From: Evansella sp. AB-P1
GTDB taxonomy: Bacteria > Bacillota > Bacilli > Bacillales > Salisediminibacteriaceae
Reading direction: 5' to 3'
NCBI RefSeq assembly: GCF_029688925.1
Contig: NZ_JARUKY010000002.1
Location: 1 to 64,000 of the forward strand
DNA: 64,000 bases
In this document: piece after piece, positions 40,303 through 48,462 of the stretch
Position numbering within the stretch: the stretch's first letter is position 1
Layout of the letters: each line of letters opens with the position of its first letter
Notes under the pieces: model-generated
Seen by the model: the letters and a program-made list of their open reading frames with translations, nothing else
The model's database searches: none
What the model was told of the DNA's origin: nothing
Translations under genes and position numbers: made by a program

Positions 40303-41038
40303 CTGTATCACCAATTCTATTACGAACCATTTGGTTAAGTATATGATTAATACCGATTGTTCGTTCTACTTCTAATACAAAGGCAATACCTTTTCCTGGT
40401 TGATTTAATCCTGCGTCCTCATTAATTTGTCCAAGAACATCATCTGTTTTATTTCTATCGATCAAAGTTAGTACTACTTCTTTCTCTGGTTCAATGGTAA
40501 TATTTAAAAATTTTGCTTGTTCATGAATCCCCGTACCTCTACCAGTTAAAATTGTTCCCCCTTCAGCACCAGCTTTTTTTGAAGCAGTTACTACTTTGTC
40601 TGAGTCTCCCTTATTTACAATCGTTACTATAAGATCATATAAAATCCCGTGACTTTCCATTGGCATATTAACTCCTCCCGTAAGTGGTGCTGAACCTATT
40701 TCTCCACCTAATAGGTGGCATATTCCAATAATTGATTTTGTGTTTAATACGATACCTAAGCCAGTTCCAGGATTCTCTAGTTTACTTTCTCTTATAATAC
40801 TTTCAATTATATTTTCTATTAATTCATTTTTTGCTAGTGTAAAGACTATTTCTTTTTCAGGTGTGATAGGAATACCTAAAAAGGATTTATTTTCATGGAC
40901 GCCAGTTCCTCTTCCTAAAAGAACTGTACCTCCTTCAGCACCAGCTTTTTTAGATCCGTTAACCACTTTTTTAGCTATTCCTTTTTTGACAATTGTAATA
41001 ATTAGTTTATGCTTTTGATTTATTTTGTTCAGTAACAC
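40295..41038 (-). CDS. Tandem PII-like regulator, two fused domains
   Basis: A 247-residue protein of two homologous PII-like (GlnB/GlnK fold) domains, about 8-112 and 133-238. Each carries the repeat SKKAGAEGGT-x-L-x-GRGTG-x-HE in the place of the nucleotide-binding T-loop region, and a later PG-x-G segment. PII proteins are normally trimers of single domains that bind ATP/ADP and 2-oxoglutarate and gate transporters such as AmtB. I start at GTG 41038, seven bases after AAAGGGG; this overlaps the upstream DUF1538 gene by 32 bases. A gating role for the DUF1538 proteins is inferred from the operon. Confidence 0.87.
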   Translation of the reverse strand: MLLNKINQKHKLIITIVKKGIAKKVVNGSKKAGAEGGTVLLGRGTGVHENKSFLGIPITPEKEIVFTLAKNELIENIIESIIRESKLENPGTGLGIVLNTKSIIGICHLLGGEIGSAPLTGGVNMPMESHGILYDLIVTIVNKGDSDKVVTASKKAGAEGGTILTGRGTGIHEQAKFLNITIEPEKEVVLTLIDRNKTDDVLGQINEDAGLNQPGKGIAFVLEVERTIGINHILNQMVRNRIGDTDA

Positions 41039-41759
41039 GTTCTCGCCCCTTTCCTTCAAATAGTAATCCTAATGTGAGAACGGATATAATGGGTATTAGT
41101 GCCACTAGAGCAATCATACCAAACCCATCTATAAGAGGATCTCTTCCTTCAATGACTGACGCTACACCTACTGCGATAGATAGGATAAACGTCACAGTCA
41201 TGGGACCAGTTGCAACTCCCCCAGAATCGAAAGCAATGGATGTGAAGGTACTAGATGAGAAAAACATCATAATAATAGCAATCATATAACCAGGGATAAC
41301 AAAATACCACAATGGTAGACCTACTAATATTCTAGCCATTGATAGGGCAATAGAAACAGCTACACCGATAGATAAAGTATATAGCATTACTTTTTGTGAA
41401 ATATAACCGCCGGATACCTTCTCTACTTCATGATTTAAGATTCTTACAGCAGGTTCGGCGAACGTAGCAACAAAACCAAATACGAAACCAATGGGAATAA
41501 GGACCCAACTTTGAGAAATCCCACCTAATTTCTCCCCAATTAATTCTCCTACCGGAAAAAAACCTACATGAACCCCTTGTAAGAAAAATGCTAATCCAAA
41601 AAAGGAAAGAATCATACCTTTTCCTATGTTAATTAGTTTTTCTTTGCTTAGTTTTAAAAAGAAAAATTGAAAAATTGCGAAAAAAATGATCAACGGTATT
41701 AATGCAAAGGTGACTTCAAATAATACGTGACCAAAGCCGTGGAATATTTGTATTTTCAT
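41007..41759 (-). CDS. DUF1538 family membrane protein, second copy
   Basis: A 250-residue protein of six or seven membrane helices matching DUF1538. Family landmarks are HVGFFPVGELIGE, FVATFAEPAVRIL, VSGGYIS and AFDSGGVATGPMTV. The acidic and Gly-rich residues inside helices suggest an ion or solute path. Its ATG overlaps the stop of the first DUF1538 gene in an ATGA, so the two are made together and probably form a heteromer. In other bacteria two such units can occur in one polypeptide. The substrate is unknown. Confidence 0.88.
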   Translation of the reverse strand: MKIQIFHGFGHVLFEVTFALIPLIIFFAIFQFFFLKLSKEKLINIGKGMILSFFGLAFFLQGVHVGFFPVGELIGEKLGGISQSWVLIPIGFVFGFVATFAEPAVRILNHEVEKVSGGYISQKVMLYTLSIGVAVSIALSMARILVGLPLWYFVIPGYMIAIIMMFFSSSTFTSIAFDSGGVATGPMTVTFILSIAVGVASVIEGRDPLIDGFGMIALVALIPIISVLTLGLLFEGKGRERVTEQNKSKA

Positions 41760-42451
41760 CCGTATATCACTCCTAAAATGAGGACCGCTATTATTGGACC
41801 TATGGATGCTAAAGCTACTAGACCAAAGCTATCACTAGAGGAAGTCTTTCCTCTTATTACAGAGGCAACACCTACACCAAGAGCTAATATAAAAGGCACT
41901 GTCATTGGTCCGGTAGTTACACCGCCAGCATCAAAGGAGATTGGAATAAAGCTTGCTGGGGTAAAAGATGCTAATAGAAAGACTACACCATAGCCTCCCA
42001 TTAATAAGTAAGTGATATTAATATTAAAAATAATTCTAAGCATCGCGAGCAAAACAAAAATTCCTACCCCTAAGGCAACAGAATAGACAAGAATGTTTCG
42101 TGAGATTTCCCCACCTGATACTTGGTCTACTTGAAGTGCTAAAACACGCACATCAGGTTCTGCTACCGTAACGACGAAACCAAGTAGAAATCCAAAAAAT
42201 AAAATTAATCCTAGTTTTTGAGTTTTGGGTAAAGTAGAACCGATCATTTCACCAACTGGGAGGAGCCCTATATGCACTCCTAACAAAAAGAGTATAAGTC
42301 CAATACTTACAAATGCAACTCCGATTAAGAATTGTAAAAAAACATCCATTGGTAGCCAGAGTATGGAGAATTGTAAAATAAAAACTACAGCTGTAATTGG
42401 CATAACTGCATAGACAACTTCTTTCACTGTATCTCTAATTTCCTGCATCAT
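41756..42451 (-). CDS. DUF1538 family membrane protein, first copy
   Basis: A 231-residue membrane protein (six or seven helices), paralogous to the next gene, with HIGLLPVGEMIGS, FVVTVAEPDVRVL, VSGGEIS and SFDAGGVTTGPMTV in the same order. It is the first gene of a four-gene operon with DUF1538, PII-like and CBS products. Two ATGs follow GGGGGG; the second (42448) has the better spacing. The operon is divergent from the Mg2+-responsive mgtE unit 320 bases away, which hints at cation homeostasis but does not prove it. Confidence 0.88.
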   Translation of the reverse strand: MMQEIRDTVKEVVYAVMPITAVVFILQFSILWLPMDVFLQFLIGVAFVSIGLILFLLGVHIGLLPVGEMIGSTLPKTQKLGLILFFGFLLGFVVTVAEPDVRVLALQVDQVSGGEISRNILVYSVALGVGIFVLLAMLRIIFNINITYLLMGGYGVVFLLASFTPASFIPISFDAGGVTTGPMTVPFILALGVGVASVIRGKTSSSDSFGLVALASIGPIIAVLILGVIYG

Positions 42452-42723
42452 ATCCCCCCAATATCTATTACATTTCCTTTTTATTATATTTATTAAACGA
42501 TATTTATTTGAATCATTATTAAATCATTTTTTTAAAGAATGATAATTTTCGGATTTTTTTATCGGTATTTATTTAAGTTCATTTAAATTTTATTATTAGC
42601 TTTTACTTCTTGATACACTTTCACCAAGGGTATAAGTGTCACCACAACCGTTCTTCCTTCACTCTTCTCCTATCAGGCTCTTTTTTTATTCTATTAAAAT
42701 GTCTTTAAATACAAAATACGTGG

Positions 42724-42752
42724 TTGACAACTTAACTATACTAATGTAACTT
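42724..42752 (+). promoter_or_regulatory. Probable promoter of the M-box-mgtE transcript
   Basis: A perfect TTGACA (42724-42729) with TAACTT (42747-42752) 17 bases later; the -10 matches four of six bases. It lies 20 bases before the M-box. Confidence 0.6.
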
Positions 42753-42771
42753 TATCAGTGAAATTGAATAC

Positions 42772-42927
42772 CCTCGTTAGGTGAGGCTCCTGTGCTGGAG
42801 ATATGCTGCTGCCCAAAAATGTCCAAAGACGCCAATGGGTCAACAGAAACCATCGACATAAGGTGGTTTTTAATGTAGCTGGAATTTTTTCCTATGCCGC
42901 ACAGTGCTAAAGCTCTACGAATGGAGG
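42772..42927 (+). promoter_or_regulatory. M-box (ykoK leader) magnesium riboswitch
   Basis: The 155-base element contains the highly conserved M-box core: GTTAGGTGAGGCTCC, GGAGATATGCTGCTGCCC, AATGTCCAAAGACGCCAATG, GGTCAACAGAAA, CGACATAAGG and CAGTGCTAAAGCTCTACGA. Mg2+ binding compacts the RNA and frees a terminator, shutting off the transporter when Mg2+ is plentiful. It is upstream of mgtE, the expected target. An extra hairpin (GTGATATT / AATATCAC, 42939-42959) lies between it and the terminator. Confidence 0.97.
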
Positions 42928-42989
42928 AACTTATTCGTGTGATATTAATACAATATCACTATGCTTATGCTTGGTTACGTATAACTACT

Positions 42990-43025
42990 GACCACCTTCA
43001 TTTGTTGAGGGTGGTCTTTTGTTGT
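42990..43025 (+). terminator. M-box conditional terminator
   Basis: GACCACCTTCA pairs with TGAGGGTGGTC around TTTGT, followed by TTTTGTTGTT. Confidence 0.9.
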
Positions 43026-43060
43026 TAATAATATAATTAGGAAAGTAGAGGTGAGTTGGA

Positions 43061-43180
43061 ATGGATAGTAGTCCCGAACCTGATTCAAAAAGGATAAAAG
43101 GCAAAAAAATATGGGAGAAGTTGGGGAGAAATCCATTCTACTTATCTCAAAAAATAATAAGTGAAATGGTTTTCTCCTAA
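43061..43180 (+). CDS. Possible 39-residue leader peptide of mgtE
   Basis: An ATG frame preceded by GAGGTGAG, located between the riboswitch terminator and mgtE. The product is basic and polar (KRIKGKKIWEKLGRNP). Its stop TAA abuts the GGGAGG ribosome site of mgtE, and CTCC just before the stop can pair with GGAG of that site, so translation of the small frame could open mgtE initiation. This is unproven; the frame may be chance. Confidence 0.4.
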   Translation: MDSSPEPDSKRIKGKKIWEKLGRNPFYLSQKIISEMVFS

Positions 43181-43193
43181 GGGAGGAATCGTA

Positions 43194-44555
43194 ATGGTTA
43201 AATTAGATGAAAGAAATCGTGAGCAATATGAAAAGTATATTATTGATATTTTAGAAAAGAGAGATATAAAAAAATTCCGTGATTCGTATTTAGAATTACA
43301 TCCAACTGATCGTGTTGATTTATTTACTATGCTAAATGGGGAGAAGAGAAATCTTGTTTATGAATACTTATCTCCTGCAGAATTTGCTGATATATTTCAA
43401 GGGTTGGATGTTGAAAATCAAAAGGAAATTGTTTTAGAAATTAAGGAAAGCTATGCTTCAGAGATGTTTAATAATATGTATGCTGACGATGTTGCAGACT
43501 TTTTAAGTGAAGTAGTAGATTCTAAGGCAGAAAATATATTAACATCTATGGATAAAGAGGAAGCGGAAGAGGTTAAAGAACTTCTTTCCTACCAACCTGA
43601 AACGGCAGGTTCCATTATGACAAAGGAATTTATTAGCCTTTCCTCAACTTGCCGTGCTACAGATGTCATAAACCTCCTCCGTAATGAAGGACCAGATGCA
43701 GAAACAATCTATTATTTATATGTAGTAAATAGTGGAGGACAATTGGTTGGAGTTGTATCATTAAGAGATTTAATTATTGCACCGCCTAGTGAATTCGTAG
43801 AAAATATTATGAGTTCCAGAGTAATTTCTGTTTCTGTTAATGAAGATCAAGAGGATGTAGCAAAGCTGATTAAAAAATATGATTTCTTAGCAGCGCCAGT
43901 TGTTACTGACAATAATATCCTTGTTGGTATTGTTACAGTGGATGATGTAATGGATGTATTAGAAGATGAAGCAACAGAGGACTTTGGTGAATTTACTGCT
44001 TCAAGAGGAGCAACAGATGTAAATATTAGTTCTTTTTCTGCTGCTAAGAAACGATCTCCTTGGATTATTATGCTAATGTTTTTTGGCTTAATTACCGCAG
44101 GAGTGATTGGGCAGTTTGAAGAGACACTTGAAGAGATTGTGTTATTAGCAGTATTTATTCCATTACTCATGGATTCTGCAGGGAATACGGGAACGCAATC
44201 ATTAGCTGTGATGGTACGTTCATTAGCAACAGGATCTTTTGAAAAGAAGGGTATGTTCCATACAATTAAACGGGAATTTGGAACAGGGGTTATGCTCGGC
44301 ATAATATGTGCAGTCGTTCTATTCATTATTATACCACTATTTTATGGAAGCTTTATTATTGCATTTATTGTAGGTATTTCCTTATTTTTAACCCTTAGCA
44401 TTGCAACGATTATTGGAGCAGTTGTTCCAGTCATGATTAATAAGTTAAGACTTGATCCAGCTATTGCATCAGGACCGTTTATTACTACGGTTAATGATAT
44501 TTTAGGTTTACTCATTTACTTCTCTATTGCAACAGCATTATTAGAATATATATAA
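43194..44555 (+). CDS. mgtE: Magnesium transporter MgtE
   Basis: A 453-residue Mg2+ channel with the usual order: an N-terminal MgtE_N helical domain (to about 130), two CBS motifs (about 135-255) that sense cytoplasmic Mg2+, and five membrane helices with the pore motif PLLMDSAGNTGTQSLA. The ATG at 43194 follows GGGAGG and gives the family's normal length; a GTG at 43161 opens the frame earlier. The gene is controlled by an M-box riboswitch, so it is a main Mg2+ uptake system. Confidence 0.97.
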   Translation: MVKLDERNREQYEKYIIDILEKRDIKKFRDSYLELHPTDRVDLFTMLNGEKRNLVYEYLSPAEFADIFQGLDVENQKEIVLEIKESYASEMFNNMYADDVADFLSEVVDSKAENILTSMDKEEAEEVKELLSYQPETAGSIMTKEFISLSSTCRATDVINLLRNEGPDAETIYYLYVVNSGGQLVGVVSLRDLIIAPPSEFVENIMSSRVISVSVNEDQEDVAKLIKKYDFLAAPVVTDNNILVGIVTVDDVMDVLEDEATEDFGEFTASRGATDVNISSFSAAKKRSPWIIMLMFFGLITAGVIGQFEETLEEIVLLAVFIPLLMDSAGNTGTQSLAVMVRSLATGSFEKKGMFHTIKREFGTGVMLGIICAVVLFIIIPLFYGSFIIAFIVGISLFLTLSIATIIGAVVPVMINKLRLDPAIASGPFITTVNDILGLLIYFSIATALLEYI

Positions 44556-44583
44556 GGTAATTGTGGTTTAATTGATAATTAAT

Positions 44584-44624
44584 CAAGGTCCTAGTGAGTT
44601 GTTACTGCTCCCTAGGACTTTGTG
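44584..44624 (+). terminator. Intrinsic terminator of mgtE
   Basis: AAGGTCCTAG pairs with CTAGGACTT around a 20-base loop, followed by a weak T-rich run. Confidence 0.7.
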
Positions 44625-44631
44625 TTACATT

Positions 44632-44973
44632 TTATTGAATGTGAACAATATCTACAGGGCCGTGGTCATCACAATGATCACCGTGTACGTGGTGAAGTCG
44701 TCCATTCACTAAATAATCGAAATGATCACCGTGTGGTACCATTTCATGACCGCAATCTTTTTCGTGGTTACAGCCACAATCAATTGGCTTACATTCGGTT
44801 TTATTTACTTCATTTGTAGGGATGGAACATTCAAACCACTTTCCATCTTTTTCATGATGGAGGTGACCGTTGTGAACATAATCAATGTGATCATCATGAC
44901 GTATTTTTGTATGGCCACAAGCTATACTATGCTTATGGGGATGCTCATGGTGTTCATTGTTTATTCCATTCAT
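44632..44973 (-). CDS. His-rich metal-binding protein with repeated CGH..HGDH modules
   Basis: A 113-residue cytoplasmic-looking protein with about 25 histidines. Two similar modules are seen: CGHTKIRHDDHIDYVHNGHLHH near residues 19-40 (quoted in parts: CGHTKIRHDDHIDY, VHNGHLHH) and CGHEMVPHGDHFDYLVNGRLHH near 74-95. The pattern CGH-x5-H-x-DH-x-DY-x3-G-x-LHH is shared with small proteins linked to zinc handling in many bacteria. It probably stores or buffers Zn2+ or Ni2+. It has GAGAGGAG before its ATG and stands between mgtE and ppaC. Confidence 0.8.
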   Translation of the reverse strand: MNGINNEHHEHPHKHSIACGHTKIRHDDHIDYVHNGHLHHEKDGKWFECSIPTNEVNKTECKPIDCGCNHEKDCGHEMVPHGDHFDYLVNGRLHHVHGDHCDDHGPVDIVHIQ

Positions 44974-45104
44974 AATAAAAAGCTCCTCTCCGAATGTAAA
45001 CTGTAGGATAGATATTACATATTCAGTTGTTATTATAGTGTGTCCAAAAAAAAGTTGATTTACTATTACTGAAATGATAGAACTATATGGAAGGGGTGAT
45101 TTTA

Positions 45105-46031
45105 ATGGAAAAAGTTCTAGTATTTGGTCATAAAAATCCTGATACAGATACGATTTGCTCAGCTATAGCTTATGCTGAATTGAAGAAAAAATTAGGTGTT
45201 AACTGTGAAGCAGTACGATTAGGTTCAGTAAATGGGGAAACGCAATATGCACTTGATTATTTTAAACAAGATGCACCTCGTTTAGTAGAAACTGTTTCAA
45301 ATGAAACAAATAGCGTTATTTTAGTTGATCATAATGAACGCCAACAAAGTGTAGATGATTTAGGGGATGTTCGCGTTCTTGAAGTAATTGATCATCATCG
45401 TATTGCAAATTTTGAGACGTCAGATCCATTATATTATCGTGCTGAACCAGTTGGTTGTACGGCAACCATCCTTAACAAGCTATATAAGGAAAATGGTGTT
45501 GCAATTGAAAAAGAAGTAGCTGGTTTAATGCTTTCTGCTATCATTTCTGATTCTTTACTTTTCAAATCTCCGACGTGTACAAATGAAGATGTTGAAGCGG
45601 CTCAGGAATTAGCAAAGATTGCTGGTGTTGATAGTGAAGCATATGGCTTAGAAATGCTTAAAGCTGGCGCGGATTTAAGTGAAAAGACTCCAGGAGAATT
45701 GATTTCTCTCGATGCAAAAGAATTTCAAATGGGTGATGCTAAAGTAGAAATTGCTCAAGTGAATGCAGTTGATGTGAATGAAGTTTTAGCACTTCAAAGT
45801 GAATTGGAGAAGGAAATGTTAGCAACAATTGATAAGAAGGATTTAGATCTTTTCTTATTAGTAATAACAGATATTTTAAATAACAATTCTGTAGGTGTAG
45901 CTTTAGGAAAACAATCTAATTCTGTTGAAAAAGCCTTTAATGTATCCCTTTCCAACAATACAGCTACTCTTGATGGTGTTGTATCTCGTAAAAAGCAAGT
46001 GGTACCGCAATTAACTGCAGCATTAACTTAA
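45105..46031 (+). CDS. ppaC: Manganese-dependent inorganic pyrophosphatase (family II)
   Basis: A 308-residue DHH-family enzyme that hydrolyses pyrophosphate from biosynthesis. The N-terminal metal site is [15 protein letters not shown], the DHH motif is in [10 protein letters not shown], and the C-terminal DHHA2 domain ends with the substrate motif SRKKQVVP. The ATG at 45105 follows AAGGGGTGAT and gives the usual length. It is a single-gene unit with a strong terminator. Confidence 0.97.
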   Translation: MEKVLVFGHKNPDTDTICSAIAYAELKKKLGVNCEAVRLGSVNGETQYALDYFKQDAPRLVETVSNETNSVILVDHNERQQSVDDLGDVRVLEVIDHHRIANFETSDPLYYRAEPVGCTATILNKLYKENGVAIEKEVAGLMLSAIISDSLLFKSPTCTNEDVEAAQELAKIAGVDSEAYGLEMLKAGADLSEKTPGELISLDAKEFQMGDAKVEIAQVNAVDVNEVLALQSELEKEMLATIDKKDLDLFLLVITDILNNNSVGVALGKQSNSVEKAFNVSLSNNTATLDGVVSRKKQVVPQLTAALT

Positions 46032-46048
46032 AAGTAAGGCTAATACAT

Positions 46049-46086
46049 AAGGACTTAGATTTTTTATAATCTAAGTCCTTTTTATA
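46049..46086 (+). terminator. Intrinsic terminator of ppaC
   Basis: Perfect stem AAGGACTTAGAT / ATCTAAGTCCTT followed by Ts. Confidence 0.92.
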
Positions 46087-46123
46087 TGGTAAATGGGATG
46101 TAAATTAGGATAGATCCCCCATA

Positions 46124-46367
46124 TACAAGTAATAATTTGCACCATGGGGGATGAAAATGCTCATCAAGTGGGTTCATCCGTTTCAGGCAGGCGCTTTCAC
46201 CACAGGCATAAGTGCGACATCTGTTCATGCTTCACAGTGTCTTCTTTACCGTGGGAACGGCCTCAACTTCCTATCACTTACTCGGTAAGTGATAGGTGAT
46301 TTTCAGATCGCGCTGATCCCACTGGAGTCGTCCCCCTTCACTACTGAACTGTCTTATTCAGGATAGC
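46124..46367 (+). repeat. Intergenic repeat family, copy 4 (short form)
   Basis: About 245 bases with TTTGCACCATGGGGGATGAAA, CGCTTTCACCACAGGCATAA, GTGCGACATCTGTTCATGC, ACGGCCTCAACTTCC, CACTGGAGTCGTCCCCC and CACTACTGAAC. It includes an internal inverted repeat (CTATCACTTA / TAAGTGATAG) that marks the middle of the short form. Confidence 0.88.
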
Positions 46368-46414
46368 TGCAATTGTTTTTAGATATCATTTATTATTTAA
46401 ATGCCCATTTCAGA

Positions 46415-47065
46415 TTAACCAGCATACGGTAATAAATAAAGAAGCACGGCAAAGAAATGACTTGTGGTACCACCTAAAACAAATAGGTGCCATACTGCAT
46501 GATGAAACTTAAATCCTCTCCAAACATAAAACACAGCACCAAATGTATATAGAAGTCCTCCAATAATTAATAAATTGATACCGTTAGGATGTAAATTTTC
46601 CTTCAAAGGAGTCCATGCAAATACAATTAACCATCCCATAACAACATACAGAAGTGTAGAGGTAACTAAAAATTTTTTTACAAAAAAGCACTTAAACACA
46701 GTACCACCAATGGCTAATCCCCAAACGATACCGAACAAAGTCCAACCTAAAGTTCCTTGGACAATAATAAATAAGAAGGGAGTATATGTACCTGCTATAA
46801 AAAAATAAATGGAGGAATGATCTAGAATCTCAAATAGGTCTTTTCCTCTTCCTTGCGGGAGAGCATGTACAAAGGTTGAAGCAGTATATAAAAGGACCAT
46901 GGTTGTACCGAACAATGTAAAACTGACTATGTGCCAAGGGGTTCCGTGAATACTAGAAAAAAAAATCAATAGAACTAATCCTGCAACACTTAATAGAAAT
47001 CCTAAGCCGTGTGTGATTGAATTTGCAATCTCTTCTCCCTTGGAGAACGTATGAGTATTTGCCAC
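46415..47065 (-). CDS. yplQ: Hemolysin III family (PAQR/TrhA-type) membrane protein
   Basis: A 216-residue protein with seven membrane helices of the PAQR/hemolysin III family. Conserved zinc-type residues appear in NSITHGLGF, STFVHALP, ILDHSSIYFFIAGTYTP and the C-terminal FHHAVWHLFVL. Members have been tied to membrane-fluidity control and, on overexpression, to haemolysis. The GTG at 47065 is eight bases after AAAGGA and gives a length close to that of B. subtilis YplQ; the ATG at 47074 overlaps that site. Confidence 0.92.
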   Translation of the reverse strand: MANTHTFSKGEEIANSITHGLGFLLSVAGLVLLIFFSSIHGTPWHIVSFTLFGTTMVLLYTASTFVHALPQGRGKDLFEILDHSSIYFFIAGTYTPFLFIIVQGTLGWTLFGIVWGLAIGGTVFKCFFVKKFLVTSTLLYVVMGWLIVFAWTPLKENLHPNGINLLIIGGLLYTFGAVFYVWRGFKFHHAVWHLFVLGGTTSHFFAVLLYLLPYAG

Positions 47066-47107
47066 ATTGATCATCCTTTTACAAGAAAGTATTGTAGTTA
47101 GTAAACT

Positions 47108-47305
47108 TTATTTCCGTTTATTATTATTAATATGTGAAGAATTTTGCTCTTCTTTTTCATTTCGTTTGCTTTCTTCTTCTGCCAAACGTTTATTTGCTCT
47201 TTTTAATCTACTAACAGTAAATGAAGCTGCAATAAATACTAAAATCATTATGATATAAGCGTATAAAAAATTTTCATCTCCGTCAGGAAATGTAAAAATA
47301 TCCAC
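47108..47305 (-). CDS. Small single-helix membrane protein with charged tail
   Basis: A 65-residue protein with one membrane helix (about 12-32) followed by a long basic/acidic helical tail (RLKRANKRLAEEE, then SKRNEKEEQ) that may form a coiled coil. GTG 47305 is eight bases after AAAGGTG. It ends 42 bases before the hemolysin-III gene on the same strand and may be cotranscribed. Unknown family. Confidence 0.62.
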   Translation of the reverse strand: MDIFTFPDGDENFLYAYIIMILVFIAASFTVSRLKRANKRLAEEESKRNEKEEQNSSHINNNKRK

Positions 47306-47342
47306 AAAAAACACACCTTTCATTTAAATGTTTTAAAACAAT

Positions 47343-47687
47343 TTTCAGGGTAGTCCTCGATGCAAGTGAAAAAATTTGCACCATGGGGGATGAAAATTAT
47401 TTCATAGTGAGTTCATCCGTTTCAGGCAGCCGCTTTCACCACAGGCATAAGGGCGACATCTGTTCATGCTTCACAGTGTCTTCTTTACCGTGGGGCACGG
47501 CCTCAACTTCCACACTATACATTTTGTATACCGCTAAACGTAAATGGTCCTGTTTCGGCCTGCAAGTGTTGCTCTGTTGTTATATGCGTCGAGACAACTG
47601 GAAGTTTATTCGTGAAGCATATACTACTCGTCGCAGGAGTCGCCGCATTTTCACTCCTGATGCCATTTAAAATTTCGGAGTCTTCAA
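47343..47687 (+). repeat. Intergenic repeat family, copy 5 (long form)
   Basis: About 345 bases. It shares with copy 4 ATTTGCACCATGGGGGATGA, GTTCATCCGTTTCAGGCAG, CACCACAGGCATAA and TTCACAGTGTCTTCTTTACC, and with copy 2 the middle insert GCAAGTGTTGCTCTRTTGTT and GTTTATTCGTGAAGCATAT. Unlike the other copies the CAGGGTAGT tag is on its left side (47347-47355). Confidence 0.88.
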
Positions 47688-48012
47688 TTTATTATAGATA
47701 ACTTAATTTCTTCATAATTATATCAATTGATGTGAGATAATTCTAAGCTTTACTCTCAAATATTTTAAAATATTATGTTGAAATTAACGATATTAATTCG
47801 GAAACTTCACAAAAATTATAAGGGTGTAAACATCTGGAGTACAGGGAAAACAATAATGATGGGAATGCTTTTGTGATAATTCATAGTAATAGATATGGAA
47901 TATATAGATGATAACGGGTAATAGGCATATAATAAAAATAAATAATACTGAAATTTTGTGAAAATGATCCGTTTAGAAAGATTATGATAATTATTAATTG
48001 GGGGAGTTTAAA
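47688..48012. other. AT-rich gap, no gene seen
   Basis: About 325 very AT-rich bases between the repeat and the protease-like gene. I see no credible open frame or strong inverted repeat; it should hold the promoter of the next gene. Confidence 0.5.
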
Positions 48013-48396
48013 ATGAAAAGCCTAAGAATTGAAAATGGATTTTTGTTGACCGAAATGAAGGTTACACATGATGAAGCATCAATAGAGCTTCAACGAATTT
48101 TAGTGGATACATGCTCCAATTTTAGTGTTTTATCTATGGAAAAAGCTGAGGGGATAGGTTTAATAACGTCAGAAGATATAAAAGAATTACAAGATAAAAA
48201 TAATGAAAACAAGAGAAGTTTAATTAAACCAGTATGTATTAGTGTCGGTCCGTTAAAGATCGTTGATTTTCCAATTGAAATACAAAGAATAAATGATACA
48301 AATCTAGAAGGAGTACTTGGATTAGATTTTTTGAAGAGAGTTGGTGCAAAAATTAATTTAGACGCAATGACTTTATCAGGCTCTAGAGTAATTTAA
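48013..48396 (+). CDS. Retropepsin-like aspartic protease-fold protein, altered active site
   Basis: A 127-residue protein with the single-lobe aspartic protease layout: a strand ending LVDTCSNFSVLS (about 30-41), a charged mid-region, and a C-terminal GVLGLDFLKRVGAKINL that matches the second conserved motif of bacterial retropepsin-like proteins. The catalytic D-T-G is D-T-C here. The ATG follows TTGGGGGAG. It is a cytoplasmic protein with no signal peptide. Whether it cleaves peptides is uncertain. Confidence 0.75.
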   Translation: MKSLRIENGFLLTEMKVTHDEASIELQRILVDTCSNFSVLSMEKAEGIGLITSEDIKELQDKNNENKRSLIKPVCISVGPLKIVDFPIEIQRINDTNLEGVLGLDFLKRVGAKINLDAMTLSGSRVI

Positions 48397-48428
48397 CCAA
48401 AATGCATAGAGGAAATTAGTAATAGGAT

Positions 48429-48462
48429 AAAAACGAACCACGTTATTGTTGGTTCGTTTTTT
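48429..48462. terminator. Bidirectional terminator
   Basis: Stem AAAACGAACCA / TGGTTCGTTTT with T-runs on both strands; it serves the protease-like gene and overlaps the end of the antiporter gene. Confidence 0.9.

Noticed and set aside
42605-42660. Another copy of the dispersed repeat family (ACTTTCACCAAGGGTATAAGTGTC)
   Set aside because: Only a short block is similar to the family and it is itself a small inverted repeat (ACACTT / AAGTGT), so similarity may be chance.
47383-47670. Plus-strand ORF of 95 codons
   Set aside because: It lies wholly within repeat copy 5; similar frames occur in other copies (3604-3831, 9995-10255, 24496-24678).
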